Source: JABCPE02 sp963530615 (GTDB lineage: Bacteria; Bacteroidota; Bacteroidia; Flavobacteriales; Weeksellaceae). From it: DNA of 64,000 nucleotides. The stretch covers positions 1 through 64,000 of the forward strand of contig CAUSDX010000005.1 of NCBI GenBank assembly GCA_963530615.1, read 5' to 3'. The position numbers and the translations under genes were made by a program. Under the pieces are notes generated by a model, which did not search any database, was not told where the DNA came from, and worked only from the letters and a program-made list of their open reading frames with translations. This document shows, piece by piece, positions 52,087 to 60,384 of the stretch (positions within the stretch are counted from its first letter, which is position 1; each line of letters starts with the position of its first letter).

Positions 52087-52296
52087 TTACTAAATAGTAA
52101 CACATAGAAAATAGACAGATTTATTTATTTACTAAATGCTAATCAATAGAAAGCAAATGAAATGATTTAACTATTAAATAGTAATTAACCAAAATGAAGT
52201 AAAAGCATCAAGTTACTAAATAGTAATGAGCAAAAAACAGATAAAATCTATCAATGACTAAATAGTTATTCAGCAAAAAAATAATCAATTAATATT
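52087..52296. repeat. five-unit 42-bp repeat array with palindromic cores
   Basis: Cores TTACTAAATAGTAA, TTACTAAATGCTAA, CTATTAAATAGTAA, TTACTAAATAGTAA and TGACTAAATAGTTA start at 52087, 52129, 52171, 52213 and 52255. They are exactly 42 bp apart. The core is an inverted repeat (TTACTA/TAGTAA). The 28-nt parts between cores are A-rich and only loosely alike. The array fills the gap before the DUF6261-like gene. The design, a core plus 28 nt at about four helical turns, matches the array at 38789. Confidence 0.9.
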
Positions 52297-52310
52297 TTAA
52301 TTTTTATAAT

Positions 52311-53057
52311 ATGAAAAAAGTAATTACCATAGCCAGAGTTACCGAGCTTGGAGACACCGCTCTCCGTTTGGTAAAAGCCTTTAAGGCAGTGGCAGCCGTG
52401 CAAAATGATGTGTTTTTAACGAAAACCTTTGCGGAAATAGAAAAACAAGCCACAGCAATGACCTCCGCGGTGAAAAGCGACCAAGCCTTATCAAAATTAG
52501 AGGAGGCCGATGCTCAAAGAGACCAAGCCATCAGAGTGCTGGATAAACTCCTGAAAGGTTATGAAAATATCCCTTTGGAAAACCTAAAAGCCCACGCCAA
52601 GAAATTAAGAGACATTTTCAAAAAGTATGGCGTGAAGATAACGGGGGAGAACTATGCCAGTCAATCTACCTTGATTAACTCTCTGTTAGGTGATTTCTCC
52701 GCCACAGAGTTAAAGCCCTCTATTGAGGCACTTGCAGGGGTGAAAGAAGCATTAGCAGAGATTCAAACCAAGCAAAATGCTTTTGCAGTTATTCGTTCAG
52801 ATTACGAGAAAGCACAAGTTTCCCAAAAAGAGAAGAGCAGTGCTACGAGTCTGAGAAAGCCACTTTTAGAGCTTATCAATAAAAAAGCAGTGCCGTATTT
52901 AGTAGCGATGAGCATTGCTCAACCAGAATTGTTTAAGAATCTCACCGCCGAAGCATCGGAAATTATTACCAGCACCAACGAAGCCATCAAAGCAAGGTCT
53001 AAAAAAGAGAAAAAAGGGAAAGGAGATGAAACGAGAGATAAAAACCACAGCGGATAA
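52311..53057 (+). CDS. DUF6261-like protein
   Basis: A 248-residue all-helical protein with no signal peptide. The central pattern KLEEADAQRDQAIRVLDKLL, then LRDIFKKYGVKITGENYASQ and LLGDFSATELKPSIEALAGV, fits what I recall of DUF6261, a Bacteroidota family of unknown function. Its base composition is visibly richer in G+C, with more C-ending codons, than flanking genes. It is preceded by five 42-bp repeats and overlaps mnmD by 32 bases. The highly basic C-terminal end KARSKKEKKGKG lies in the overlap region. Confidence 0.65.
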   Translation: MKKVITIARVTELGDTALRLVKAFKAVAAVQNDVFLTKTFAEIEKQATAMTSAVKSDQALSKLEEADAQRDQAIRVLDKLLKGYENIPLENLKAHAKKLRDIFKKYGVKITGENYASQSTLINSLLGDFSATELKPSIEALAGVKEALAEIQTKQNAFAVIRSDYEKAQVSQKEKSSATSLRKPLLELINKKAVPYLVAMSIAQPELFKNLTAEASEIITSTNEAIKARSKKEKKGKGDETRDKNHSG

Positions 53058-53697
53058 TAGCAAGACTCTGTACATTGGGGAGCTAAATGAGTGCTATCAT
53101 TCTCATCATGGAGCATTGCAGGAGGCAGAGCATGTCTTCATCAAACACGGATTGAAAAAAGTAACTAAAAAAGAAATCAACATCCTTGAAATGGGTTTCG
53201 GGACAGGGCTAAATGTGCTGGTAACTTTGCGAGAATTTTTATCCTTATCTGATGTGCGGATTAATTATTATTCCTTGGAGAAATATCCCATCACCGAGCA
53301 AGAAGCCGAGCAGTTGGGCTACGATAAACTTTTTGAAGAGGAGAGTATTAAGGAGGCTTATCATAAAATCCACCGTACTGAGTGGGAGAGATTGGAAGAG
53401 ATTCAGCCCAATTTTTTCTTAAAGAAGATAAAAACTGACTTCTTTGCCTTAAATGAAATCAATTTGCCTCCGATAAATTTGGTGTATTTTGATTGTTTCG
53501 GTGCAAGGGTTCAGTCCGACTTGTGGGAAAAACCTCTTTTTGAATTAGTGAAAGACAAAATGGAAAAGGGTGGGCTTTTAACTACCTATTCCTCTAAAGG
53601 AAGCGTCAGAAGAGTGCTTGTAGAATTAGGTTTTGAAGTAGAAAAAGTAGAAGGTCCCAAAGGAAAACGAGAAATGCTTAATGCAATTTTGAAATAG
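53026..53697 (+). CDS. mnmD: tRNA (mnm5s2U34) methyltransferase MnmD
   Basis: This SAM enzyme finishes the 5-methylaminomethyl-2-thiouridine base at tRNA wobble position 34. It is the stand-alone methyltransferase half of MnmC. The 223-residue protein has YHSHHGALQEAEHVFI, the SAM loop ILEMGFGTGLNVLVTL and the DUF752 motif FDCFGARVQSDLWEKPLF. It ends in YSSKGSVRRVL and GPKGKREML. The ATG at 53026 is preceded by GGAAAGGAG, a rare Shine-Dalgarno-like site here. It overlaps the DUF6261-like gene by 32 bases, so it is probably translated from the same message. Confidence 0.88.
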   Translation: MKREIKTTADNSKTLYIGELNECYHSHHGALQEAEHVFIKHGLKKVTKKEINILEMGFGTGLNVLVTLREFLSLSDVRINYYSLEKYPITEQEAEQLGYDKLFEEESIKEAYHKIHRTEWERLEEIQPNFFLKKIKTDFFALNEINLPPINLVYFDCFGARVQSDLWEKPLFELVKDKMEKGGLLTTYSSKGSVRRVLVELGFEVEKVEGPKGKREMLNAILK

Positions 53698-53777
53698 AAT
53701 AGGTGGTCTAAACTTTTTTTCCAAAATATAATTAAATTGGGGTTATTGGAGATTGACAATCAATGATTTTGTATTCT

Positions 53778-53801
53778 TTCTTTTGTCTTGAAACAAAAGA
53801 A
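53778..53801. repeat. TTCTTTTGT/ACAAAAGAA inverted repeat
   Basis: A perfect 9-bp inverted repeat with loop CTTGAA. Together with the downstream sequence it resembles a repeat element I recall from intergenic regions of flavobacterial genomes. Confidence 0.6.
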
Positions 53802-53831
53802 GCAAAAATTCAAGGCTTGGAAATTCAGCTA

Positions 53832-53916
53832 AAAATTAAAATCAATTCCTAAACCTTTCCAAACTCGCTCACGCTCAAACAAGGAAAGTTTCTTCACGGA
53901 ATTTCATTTTAATTTT
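53832..53916. repeat. long nested inverted repeat (85 nt)
   Basis: The outer arms AAAATTAAAATCAATTCC (53832-53849) and GGAATTTCATTTTAATTTT (53898-53916) pair with one small mismatch. The inner arms AAACCTTTCC (53851-53860) and GGAAAGTTT (53883-53891) pair with one bulge. The loop holds CTCGCTCACGCTC. With the upstream hairpin at 53778 it forms a structured element filling much of the 380-bp mnmD-msrC gap. The rest of the gap holds only a doubtful 36-codon frame at 53963-54073. Confidence 0.75.
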
Positions 53917-54078
53917 CTTAACGCTTCTGTTTCCTATGCCGATTTTGATAGAGTTTATAGAGATGATGGAATTTGTAAAGTTTAAGGAAGTTCGTTATTC
54001 AGAGTGTGAAGAAGAATTTAATTTTATTACAAATTTTTTGAAAAGAATTTACATAGGTTTATATAAAAAATAGAGACA

Positions 54079-54567
54079 ATGGCAGAGAATTTATACATCC
54101 CAGAGAATGCGACAAAGCAAGAAAAATATGAGGTATTATTGCCACAGATAGAGGCTTTGACAGTTTATGAAACGGATTTAGTGGCGAATTTAGCGAATAT
54201 TTCCTCGGCTTTACATCAAGTATTTTCTTGGTGGTGGGTCGGTTTTTATTGGGTGAAAGAGAATGAATTGGTTTTAGCTCCATTTCAAGGGCCGATTGCT
54301 TGTACGAGAATTGCTTTTGGTAAGGGTGTTTGTGGTACGGCTTGGAAAGAGAGAAAAACGCAGTTGGTTCCAGATGTAGAGCAATTTCCAGGGCATATTG
54401 CGTGTAGTAGTGCAACGAAATCAGAGATTGTAGTGCCTATATTTAATCAAAATGATGAGGTGATGGGCGTTTTAGATGTGGATAGTGAACGAGATGATGT
54501 CTTAGATGAAATAGATGTATTCTATTTAGAAAAAATCTCAAAGATGATTACTAAAATCCATAGCTAA
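54079..54567 (+). CDS. msrC: free methionine-(R)-sulfoxide reductase (GAF domain)
   Basis: A 162-residue GAF-fold enzyme that reduces free methionine-(R)-sulfoxide in the cytoplasm. The three catalytic-site cysteines lie in GPIACTRI, GKGVCGTAW and GHIACSSATKSE, matching the fRMsr family arrangement. WWWVGFYW and VGVLDVDSE-like MGVLDVDSERDDVLDEID complete the GAF core. The gene is convergent with the DUF4294 gene, with three bases between the stop codons and no terminator seen. Confidence 0.9.
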   Translation: MAENLYIPENATKQEKYEVLLPQIEALTVYETDLVANLANISSALHQVFSWWWVGFYWVKENELVLAPFQGPIACTRIAFGKGVCGTAWKERKTQLVPDVEQFPGHIACSSATKSEIVVPIFNQNDEVMGVLDVDSERDDVLDEIDVFYLEKISKMITKIHS

Positions 54568-54570
54568 ACT

Positions 54571-55245
54571 TTAGTTTCTTGGGGTATATTTTTGGTAACC
54601 ATCATAAGGTTTAATGTACCCTAATTGCCAATTGGATACCAATAACGATTCTATGTATTCATCATCTCTGTTTTTTCGTGGATTGTAGCCTCTTTTAATA
54701 TCTACCTCGGCAATGTTTCCCTTGATATTCCAAATGAATGCATTAAAACCGCCTTTGAGTTCTTTGATGATTTCAAAGATGGTTTTCCCAGTAGCACGGC
54801 ACATGAGTTTGGCAAACACTTGCCCTTCGGAGGTGGTTAAGTCTTTGAGTTGGCTCTCGTATTGTAGGGCTAACTCATTTTGTTTTGCTTTGATGTATTG
54901 TCTTTTTTCACTACCTCGCATATTAGTGATTTCTTTTTGTAGATTGCGATATTGTTGTAAAGCAGTTAGAAAAAGAGGGTATACTCTACTTAATTTTTTA
55001 TTGAGAAAATTGTAATAGTTTTTATCAAGTTGATTATTAAATTTTGGTTTTGTTTGGATTTCCATTTCATCCATGATGACTACTTTTTCACCGTTAATCA
55101 TATAGACTTTGGCTTTGAGCAGATGGTCATAGTAGTATTCTTTTCCGTATTCATCACGGAGTTTTTTATAGGTTAAGGAATCTTGTGAATAGGAGAATAT
55201 TCCCCAGCAAATGAAAAATAGAATTTGTATTTTATAAAAAATCAT
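54571..55245 (-). CDS. DUF4294 domain-containing protein
   Basis: A 224-residue exported protein with a signal peptide (cleavage near residue 20, FSYSQ). It matches the DUF4294 pattern: INGEKVVIMDEMEI, then NYYNFLNKKLSRVYPLFLTALQQYRNLQ, LCRATGKTIFEIIKELKGGFNAFIWN, and a basic end. The family occurs in Bacteroidota and its role is unknown. In many relatives it sits beside an M42-type peptidase gene, as here (divergent, 60 bp away). Confidence 0.85.
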   Translation of the reverse strand: MIFYKIQILFFICWGIFSYSQDSLTYKKLRDEYGKEYYYDHLLKAKVYMINGEKVVIMDEMEIQTKPKFNNQLDKNYYNFLNKKLSRVYPLFLTALQQYRNLQKEITNMRGSEKRQYIKAKQNELALQYESQLKDLTTSEGQVFAKLMCRATGKTIFEIIKELKGGFNAFIWNIKGNIAEVDIKRGYNPRKNRDDEYIESLLVSNWQLGYIKPYDGYQKYTPRN

Positions 55246-55304
55246 TACTTTTACCCAATTAAAAAAGAGTTAAACTAAATTCACATCAAAAATTATTCCT
55301 TTTT

Positions 55305-56381
55305 ATGTTAGAATTAAAAAAAGAATCGGTAAAGTTTTTAGAAAATTATTTGAATATAGCATCGCCAACGGGTTTTGAGCAGAATGGTCAGAAACTTTGG
55401 TGCGATTATATTCGCCCTTTTGTAGATAAAATAGAGCTAGATTATTATGGGACGGCTTATGGGATTATCAACTCAGAGGCGGAGTTTAAGGTCGTAATAG
55501 AAGCTCATGCTGATGAAATTTCTTGGTATGTGAATTATATCACAGATGATGGATTGATTTATGTTATTAGAAATGGTGGTTCAGATCAGCTTATTGCTCC
55601 CTCTAAGATTGTGAATATTCATGGTAAAAAGGGTATTGTAAAGGGCGTTTTTGGATGGCCAGCAATTCATACTCGTACTAATCAGAATGAACCTACTCCG
55701 AAGATAGAAACTATTTTCATCGATTGTGGAGCAAATTCTAAGGAAGAAGTGGAAGAGATGGGAATTCATGTAGGGTGCATGATTACTTATCCTGATGAGT
55801 TTTTTGAGCTAAATGATAGATATTTCGTGTGCCGAGCTTTGGATAATAGAGTCGGTGGTTTTATGATTGCAGAAGTGGCTCGGTTACTGAGAGAAAATGA
55901 GGACAAATTACCTTTCGGATTATACATCACAAATTCCGTGCAAGAAGAGGTAGGATTGCGAGGGGCAGAAATGATAGTAGATAGAATTAAACCTAATATT
56001 GCTATTGTAACAGATGTAACTCATGATACATCTACTCCAATGATAGAAAAGAAAAAGGAAGGAGACCAAAAATGTGGTTTGGGGCCTGTGATCACTTATG
56101 CTCCGGCAGTTCATCATAAGGTAAGAGAATTGATTTTAGAAACAGCAGAAAAGCATAAAATTCCATTTCAAAGAGCTGCAAGTAGTAGAGTAACAGGCAC
56201 TGATACAGATGCTTTCGCTTATTCTAATGGAGGTGTGCCATCAGCTCTAATTTCCTTACCATTGAGGTATATGCACACTACGGTGGAAATGGTAGAGAAA
56301 AAAGATGTTTCTGCAATTATAGAATTGATTTATAAAACTCTTTTAGAGATAAAACCAGAAATGGAATTAAAATACTTTTAA
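55305..56381 (+). CDS. M42 family metallopeptidase (aminopeptidase/endoglucanase-like)
   Basis: A 358-residue cytoplasmic enzyme of the TET/FrvX group. The di-metal site residues are all seen: EAHADE, RALDNRVGG, SVQEEVGLRGA, TDVTHDTSTP and the C-terminal RYMHTTVEM. The catalytic glutamate lies in QEEVG. The usual family job is processive aminopeptidase action on peptides. It overlaps the MerR gene by one base. Confidence 0.9.
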   Translation: MLELKKESVKFLENYLNIASPTGFEQNGQKLWCDYIRPFVDKIELDYYGTAYGIINSEAEFKVVIEAHADEISWYVNYITDDGLIYVIRNGGSDQLIAPSKIVNIHGKKGIVKGVFGWPAIHTRTNQNEPTPKIETIFIDCGANSKEEVEEMGIHVGCMITYPDEFFELNDRYFVCRALDNRVGGFMIAEVARLLRENEDKLPFGLYITNSVQEEVGLRGAEMIVDRIKPNIAIVTDVTHDTSTPMIEKKKEGDQKCGLGPVITYAPAVHHKVRELILETAEKHKIPFQRAASSRVTGTDTDAFAYSNGGVPSALISLPLRYMHTTVEMVEKKDVSAIIELIYKTLLEIKPEMELKYF

Positions 56382-56719
56382 TGAAAATTAATTTACCAGA
56401 TAAGCTGTATTATTCCATAGGAGAAGTCGCCAATGCTTTCAATGTTAATACTTCTAAAATTAGGCATTGGGAGAAAGAATTTCCAATCTTAAAACCAAGA
56501 AGAAATGCGAAGGGTAATCGCTATTTTACTCCAGAGGATATTAAGAATTTGAAGATGATTTTTCATTTGGTAGAGGAAAAAGGTTATACTCTCGATGGGG
56601 CTCGTTTTGCACTGGTAACGAATGAAAAAATTTCGGAGCATGTAGGGATTATAGAGCGGTTAGAATTTATAAAAAGTGAATTAAATAAGCTGAAAAATTC
56701 ACTTATTGATAAAGAATAA
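56381..56719 (+). CDS. MerR family transcriptional regulator
   Basis: A 112-residue protein. The N-terminal winged helix-turn-helix has YYSIGEVANAFNVNTSKIRHWEKEFPILKPRRNAKGNRYFTPEDI, a MerR pattern. A short coiled dimerisation helix follows, with no effector domain or metal-binding cysteines. It starts within the stop codon of the M42 peptidase gene, so the two are coupled. Targets are unknown. Confidence 0.88.
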   Translation: MKINLPDKLYYSIGEVANAFNVNTSKIRHWEKEFPILKPRRNAKGNRYFTPEDIKNLKMIFHLVEEKGYTLDGARFALVTNEKISEHVGIIERLEFIKSELNKLKNSLIDKE

Positions 56720-56730
56720 TGGATTAAACA

Positions 56731-56760
56731 TTGCAAAATAATAAAAAATAATTATATTTG
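56731..56760 (+). promoter_or_regulatory. promoter of the POT transporter gene (decides the start)
   Basis: TTG at 56731-56733, a 19-nt spacer, then TATATTTG at 56753-56760. It overlaps a possible TTG start at 56758, so the ATG at 56791 is used. Confidence 0.7.
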
Positions 56761-56790
56761 CCTAAATTTATAAAAAAATATAAACAAAAT

Positions 56791-58185
56791 ATGGAAGTAG
56801 TTCAGCAGAAGAAAGGACACCCTAAAGGGCTTTACCTATTGTTTTTTACTGAAATGTGGGAGCGTTTTAGTTATTATGGAATGCGTGCAATATTGTCACT
56901 TTATCTTACGAAAAAGTTGATGGAAGGAGGTTTGGGGATGAATAAGGAAGATGCAATGGTGTTGTATGGATATTTTACGGGATTTGTATATTTTACTCCT
57001 TTGATTGGCGGTTGGTTAGCAGATAGATATTTAGGTAAAAGATTAGCTATAATGATTGGTGGGATTACGATGATGTTGGGGCAGTTTACTTTATTTGCGA
57101 TGAATAATATGATGGGGCTTTATGTGGGGTTATTGTTAATCATTATAGGAAATGGTTTCTTCAAGCCGAATATTTCTACTTTGGTGGGAGGATTATATAA
57201 AGATGGTGATGAAAGGAGAGATGCTGCGTTTTCTATATTTTATATGGGAATTAATCTCGGAGCAATGTTTGCTCCAATTGTGATAGGTGCAATTTCTGAT
57301 AATCTTTTTGCAACTACAAACGCAGATGGCTCTATTGCTTATGGGTACAGATATGGATTCTTGGCTTCTGGTATCGGAATGCTTTTAGGACAGGTGATTT
57401 TTAATGTATTATCGCCAAAGTATTTAGGAGATTTAGGAGTTAAGCCTGTTGGAGCTGCTGTAGATACAGTAGAAAGTGTAGGGGTAAAGTCAGTAAATCC
57501 AGAAACGGGGAAAGAATTAAATGAAAGAGAGGAGAGACAGCGTATATCTGTAATTTTCATTTTGTTAATTTTTGCGGTATTCTTTTGGGCAGGATTTGAG
57601 CAGGCAGGATCTTCATTATCATTATATACGGATAAATATATTGATAGAACGATAGGTGGTTTTGAAATTCCTACTTCTTGGTTTCAGTCAGTAAACCCAT
57701 TGTTTATTGTAACTTTGACACCATTATTTACCATGTTTTGGGTATCACCTATTGGAAAAAAACTTTCCACACCTGTAAAAATGGGAGTAGGGATGATTAT
57801 TTTAGGAGCAGGATTTTTATTCATATTGGGAGCAGTAGCTGAGAGAAGTGCTAATGGGGATATAAATGATATGACGAATAAGGCAGCATTGATGTGGTTA
57901 ATCATGACCTATTTGCTACATACGATAGGGGAACTTTGTATATCACCAGTGGGACTTTCTGTGGTGACAAAGTTATCTCCTCCTAAATTAGCTTCTGTGT
58001 TGATGGCTGTGTGGATGTTGTCCTCTTTCTTTGCAAATATTATGGGTGGATATATTGCTGCCTATGTAGAGACTATGGGTGCAGGACAAATATTTACTTA
58101 TATCGCAGGTTTTGTAAGTGTTTGCGGAGTGTTATTGATAATGTTAAGTCGTCCAATTAGTAAGATGATGCATGGAGTAAAATAA
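56791..58185 (+). CDS. POT family proton-coupled peptide transporter (MFS)
   Basis: A 464-residue inner-membrane importer of di- and tripeptides. It has the POT signature ExxERFxYYG in FFTEMWERFSYYGMRAIL. The second signature GNGFFKPNISTLVG and FSIFYMGINLGAMFAPI lie in the N-terminal bundle, and FWAGFEQAGSSLSLY in helix 7. About 12-14 helices are visible. Its own promoter and a terminator at 58204-58231 make it a single-gene unit. Confidence 0.92.
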   Translation: MEVVQQKKGHPKGLYLLFFTEMWERFSYYGMRAILSLYLTKKLMEGGLGMNKEDAMVLYGYFTGFVYFTPLIGGWLADRYLGKRLAIMIGGITMMLGQFTLFAMNNMMGLYVGLLLIIIGNGFFKPNISTLVGGLYKDGDERRDAAFSIFYMGINLGAMFAPIVIGAISDNLFATTNADGSIAYGYRYGFLASGIGMLLGQVIFNVLSPKYLGDLGVKPVGAAVDTVESVGVKSVNPETGKELNEREERQRISVIFILLIFAVFFWAGFEQAGSSLSLYTDKYIDRTIGGFEIPTSWFQSVNPLFIVTLTPLFTMFWVSPIGKKLSTPVKMGVGMIILGAGFLFILGAVAERSANGDINDMTNKAALMWLIMTYLLHTIGELCISPVGLSVVTKLSPPKLASVLMAVWMLSSFFANIMGGYIAAYVETMGAGQIFTYIAGFVSVCGVLLIMLSRPISKMMHGVK

Positions 58186-58203
58186 AATTTGGATAAGAAT
58201 ATT

Positions 58204-58231
58204 AAAGATTGCCTAATTATTGGCAATCTTT
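58204..58231 (+). terminator. terminator after the POT transporter gene
   Basis: AAAGATTGCC and GGCAATCTTT form a perfect 10-bp stem with an 8-nt loop, followed by T-rich sequence. Confidence 0.9.
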
Positions 58232-58252
58232 TTTATAGAGGAGAAAGTTTTA

Positions 58253-58260
58253 TATATTTG
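58253..58260 (+). promoter_or_regulatory. -7 element for the tandem thioredoxin-like genes
   Basis: TATATTTG, 22 nt before the first ATG. Confidence 0.55.
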
Positions 58261-58281
58261 TCCAAGTAATGAGATGTTATA

Positions 58282-58824
58282 ATGAAAAAAATATTATTAG
58301 CCTTTTTATTGGTGAATTTTGGATATGGTTTTTCTCAAGTAAATTGGATGACTATGAATCAAGCGTTAGATGCCCAGAAAAAAAATCCTAAAAAGATTTT
58401 AGTAGAGTTTTATGCTAATTGGTGTGGGCCTTGTAAGGATATGGAAAAGTATACTTTTGGTAATCCAGATATTGCAAGGTATATTAATGAAAATTATTAT
58501 GCTGTAAAATTTGATGCAGAGGGTAATGAAAGTGTAGAATTTTCAGGTAAAAAATTTGAAAATCCTCAATTTAATGTAAATAAAAAATCAAATATAGGAA
58601 ATCAACATCAATTTGCACGATATTTAAATATTACTAGTTATCCTACTACGATGTTTATCGATACGGATGGAGAACTGATTACGGGATTGGTAGGATATTT
58701 TAGTGCGATGGACATAGAGCCATATTTGGTATTTATTGCCACAGAAGAGTATAAAAAGACAAAAACCCAAGAGCAATGGGAAGTTTACAGAAGTAAATTT
58801 AAGGGAAAAATAAATAAAAAATAA
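58282..58824 (+). CDS. periplasmic thioredoxin-fold protein, CGPC type
   Basis: A 180-residue protein with a signal peptide (cleavage near residue 19, YGFSQ) and a thioredoxin domain. The active site WCGPC has Cys48 and Cys51, and the cis-proline lies in TSYPTTMF. An inserted loop (SGKKFENPQFNVNK) sits between the active site and the C-terminal half. Periplasmic thiol reduction is likely. The next gene is a close paralogue four bases on, so the pair is a tandem duplication in one operon. Confidence 0.87.
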   Translation: MKKILLAFLLVNFGYGFSQVNWMTMNQALDAQKKNPKKILVEFYANWCGPCKDMEKYTFGNPDIARYINENYYAVKFDAEGNESVEFSGKKFENPQFNVNKKSNIGNQHQFARYLNITSYPTTMFIDTDGELITGLVGYFSAMDIEPYLVFIATEEYKKTKTQEQWEVYRSKFKGKINKK

Positions 58825-58828
58825 AATT

Positions 58829-59377
58829 ATGAGAAAAATAGTATTTGTAACCTGTTTATTGATTTCATCAATAGGATTTGGACAAATAAAATGGATAACA
58901 ATGAATGAAGCTTTGGAAGAGCAAAAGAAAGAGCCTAAAAAAATATTAGTACATTTTTTTGCTCAATGGTGTGGATTATGCAAAAGAATGGAAAATCAGA
59001 CTTACCAAAATCAAGAAATTATTAAATATGTTAATGATAATTTTTATGCTGTTAAGTTTGATGCAGAAGGGGGAGAGAAAGTGGAGTTTAATGGAAGAAC
59101 ATTCACCAATCCTACTTATGATCCAAATAGAGAAATAAAATATGGAGGAAATGGTTCCAGAAATCAATTTGCTGATGTACTTGGAGTAAGAAGTTATCCT
59201 ACAATGGTGTTTTTTGATGAAAAAGCAAATTTAATTACTAGTTTCCCTGGGTATAGAAAACCTAAAGAATTAGAGCCTTATTTAGCGGTAATAGCGACTG
59301 ATGAGTATCAAAAAATTAGAACTCAAGAGGATTGGGAAAAGTATATTAAAAATTTTAATCATCAAGTAAAAGAATAG
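58829..59377 (+). CDS. periplasmic thioredoxin-fold protein, CGLC type
   Basis: A 182-residue paralogue of the preceding protein, with the same layout: signal peptide, the N-terminal IKWITMNEALEEQKKEPKKILVHFFAQ, and the same inserted loop (NGRTFTNPTYDPNRE). The active site is WCGLC (Cys48, Cys51), where Leu replaces the Pro of the first copy. That usually alters redox potential. The cis-proline in RSYPTMVF is kept. The divergent active site suggests a different redox partner or role. Confidence 0.86.
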   Translation: MRKIVFVTCLLISSIGFGQIKWITMNEALEEQKKEPKKILVHFFAQWCGLCKRMENQTYQNQEIIKYVNDNFYAVKFDAEGGEKVEFNGRTFTNPTYDPNREIKYGGNGSRNQFADVLGVRSYPTMVFFDEKANLITSFPGYRKPKELEPYLAVIATDEYQKIRTQEDWEKYIKNFNHQVKE

Positions 59378-59416
59378 TAAAAAAAATTCCTAAAGAAGAT
59401 GTTTTTTACCCCCAAA

Positions 59417-60259
59417 TTATTTGTGTCCAATTATAAATCTATCATTCCCTGATAAATCTTTAATAAGTTGACTTTTAGAAAATTTATTGAATAAAGTTAA
59501 TGTTTCTATTCCCAGTTTTTGATTGATTTCAAGGAATAGTTGTCCATTTTCGGAAAGATATTTTTGACTATCTTTTGCAATTTTTTCATAAAAGGCTAAA
59601 GCTCTATTTTCAGGAGTGAAAAGTGCGATTTGAGGTTCAAAATTCTTTACAGAAGAATGAATGTTAGATTCTTCTAATGGGTCTATATATGGAGGATTGC
59701 TTACAATCACATCATAAATATTATCTAAGTTTTCGTGGAGATAATCCTTTAGGATAAATTGAATGTTTACTTGATGAAATTCTGCATTTTTTTTTGCGAT
59801 TTTCAATGCTTTTTCTGAAATATCTATGCTGGTAATGTGTGTGTTAGGTAAATATTTTGATAATAAAATTGGTATACAGCCGCTTCCAGTTCCTATATCT
59901 AAAATTTTTAAGGGCAAGTGCTTTTTTTGTGATAGATGAGAAATAATAAATTCTATTAATTCTTCGGTTTCTGGGCGTGGGATAAGCACATTTTCATTAA
60001 CGAAAAAAGTATGACCAAAGAAAATACTTTTGCCTAAAATATATTGATAAGGTTTTCCTGTTTTTAGTAAAAGAAGAGCAGAAAGGAATTCTTTTTCTTG
60101 ATTTTCAGAGATAGTTTTTTCTTGATTAAGATGAAGTGTGATTTTGTTCCAATTCAAAATTTCCTCTGTAAAAATAGCAAAAAGCTCGGTGATTTCTGCT
60201 GGAGTATAAAGTTCAGATAAATCTTTATGGTATTTTATTTGAAGGTTCTTAAGATTCAT
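59417..60259 (-). CDS. prmC: peptide chain release factor N5-glutamine methyltransferase
   Basis: PrmC methylates the GGQ glutamine of release factors RF1 and RF2. The 280-residue protein has a helical N-terminal recognition domain, GKPYQYILGKSIFFGHTFFV, VLIPRPETEELIEFI, the SAM loop ILDIGTGSGCIPILL and the catalytic VSNPPYI. An in-frame start at 60280 lies on the -7 element at 60278-60285, so the ATG at 60259 is chosen. It is divergent from parA. Confidence 0.93.
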   Translation of the reverse strand: MNLKNLQIKYHKDLSELYTPAEITELFAIFTEEILNWNKITLHLNQEKTISENQEKEFLSALLLLKTGKPYQYILGKSIFFGHTFFVNENVLIPRPETEELIEFIISHLSQKKHLPLKILDIGTGSGCIPILLSKYLPNTHITSIDISEKALKIAKKNAEFHQVNIQFILKDYLHENLDNIYDVIVSNPPYIDPLEESNIHSSVKNFEPQIALFTPENRALAFYEKIAKDSQKYLSENGQLFLEINQKLGIETLTLFNKFSKSQLIKDLSGNDRFIIGHK

Positions 60260-60277
60260 AGGGTGAAATTTAATCCA

Positions 60278-60285
60278 CAAAGATA
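60278..60285 (-). promoter_or_regulatory. -7 element for prmC
   Basis: TATCTTTG on the minus strand, 18 nt before the chosen ATG. Confidence 0.6.
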
Positions 60286-60384
60286 AAAAATATGTGGATA
60301 ATTTTTATTTGGTTTAATATATTGATATTTAATTATTTATAATGAATGGTAAATGGCAAAGGTATATTAAAGTAAAAATAATTG

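Noticed and set aside
38789..52296. Reading the two arrays as CRISPRs
   Set aside because: Cores are only 13-14 bp and palindromic, the intervening sequences resemble each other, and no cas genes are present.
53963..54073. 36-codon frame before msrC
   Set aside because: No recognisable motif and AT-rich; it ends just before the msrC start. Not strong enough to call a gene.
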